Below, piece after piece: positions 4,846 through 5,083 of a DNA stretch of 5,083 bases. A model generated the notes under the pieces. The model saw only the letters and a list, made by a program, of their open reading frames with translations. It was not told where the DNA came from and searched no databases. The position numbers and the translations under genes were made by a program. Origin of the DNA: Gammaproteobacteria bacterium (GTDB lineage Bacteria; Pseudomonadota; Gammaproteobacteria; Xanthomonadales; Xanthomonadaceae); the NCBI GenBank assembly GCA_030431185.1, contig JAUIJO010000213.1, forward strand, positions 1 to 5,083. The letters run 5' to 3'. The first letter of the stretch is position 1, and each line of letters begins with the position of its first letter.

Positions 4846-5083
4846 ATGTCCTTCCGCGTCAGCGCGATCACCCTCGACCTCGACGACACCCTGTGGCCGT
4901 TCGCGCCGATCGGCGCGCGGGTGGAACAGGTGCTCGACGACTGGCTGCGCCAGCACTGCCCGCGCACCGCGGCGCGCTACCCGATCCCGGCGATGCGCCG
5001 CTTGCGTGAATCGGTGTTCGCCGAGCGCCCGGACCTCGCGCACGACTTCAGCCAGCTGCGCCGCCTGAGCCTGGTGCGCGCAA
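4846..5083 (+). CDS. HAD-superfamily phosphatase, YigB-like, N-terminal fragment
   Basis: The first 79 codons are present and the gene continues past the right edge. The protein opens SAITLDLDDTLW, the HAD motif I (DxDxT) with nucleophile Asp11 and general acid Asp13. It continues with a helical cap region (WLRQHCPRTAARY to RRLRESVFAERPDLAHDFSQLRR). The HDFSQLRRLSL stretch parallels the HDVTRWR region of E. coli YigB, a flavin-pathway phosphatase acting on FMN and the pyrimidine intermediate of riboflavin synthesis. Subfamily and substrate remain inference, because motifs II-IV lie outside the window. The start follows the permease gene by 59 bp with no convincing terminator between them, but it has its own probable leaderless promoter and so need not belong to the same operon. 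Confidence 0.85.
   Translation, partial: MSFRVSAITLDLDDTLWPFAPIGARVEQVLDDWLRQHCPRTAARYPIPAMRRLRESVFAERPDLAHDFSQLRRLSLVRA

Noticed and set aside
4829..5068. Alternative frame over the HAD gene (Arg/Ser/Thr-rich)
   Set aside because: The HAD frame from 4846 carries the DLDDT motif and family-like cap sequence, so the other frame is a shadow.

Overview
The window is very GC-rich DNA with strongly GC-ending codons. Its gene set fits a gammaproteobacterium of the Xanthomonadaceae/Lysobacteraceae (Lysobacter, Luteimonas or Xanthomonas-like). That placement rests on recognising the protein families and on promoter style (a CRP/Clp-type site and a leaderless-looking start), not on a database search.

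Layout. Positions 1-96 (minus strand) hold the first 32 codons of a ribonucleoside-diphosphate reductase large subunit that leaves the window on the left. A gene-free divergent region of about 640 bp follows. On its minus strand it holds a promoter (TTGACA, 17 bp, TAGTTT), a strong NrdR-box match, a weaker second box 32 bp away and a 9-bp tandem repeat. On its plus strand it holds a near-perfect CRP/Clp-type palindrome. Rightward from 733 there is a periplasmic DegQ/MucD-type serine protease with two PDZ domains (733-2169). A tightly packed set of membrane-protein genes comes next: a DUF883 (YqjD/ElaB-like) tail-anchored protein (2219-2578), a YqjE-like holin-superfamily-III protein with two membrane helices (2585-3244), a possible 20-residue ORF (3241-3303), a small uncharacterised membrane-associated protein (3300-3659) and an AI-2E-family/PerM-like permease (3656-4786). 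The last gene, cut by the right edge, is a HAD-family phosphatase resembling YigB (4846-5083+).

How it fits together. The genes from 2219 to 4786 are 6 bp apart or overlap by ATGA, so they look like one translationally coupled operon. The protease lies 49 bp upstream and may be co-transcribed. The theme is envelope maintenance and stress: periplasmic protein quality control plus the yqjD-yqjE pair, whose E. coli counterparts are also adjacent. The reductase is regulated separately, apparently by NrdR, and the HAD phosphatase has its own probable leaderless promoter.

This is mostly conserved chromosome, and I see no mobile element, CRISPR array or clearly new system. The most interesting points are the mini-ORF joined by ATGA overlaps on both sides, the NrdR-controlled promoter with a long leader, the CRP/Clp-type site before the protease, and the hairpin plus -10 element abutting the HAD start codon.
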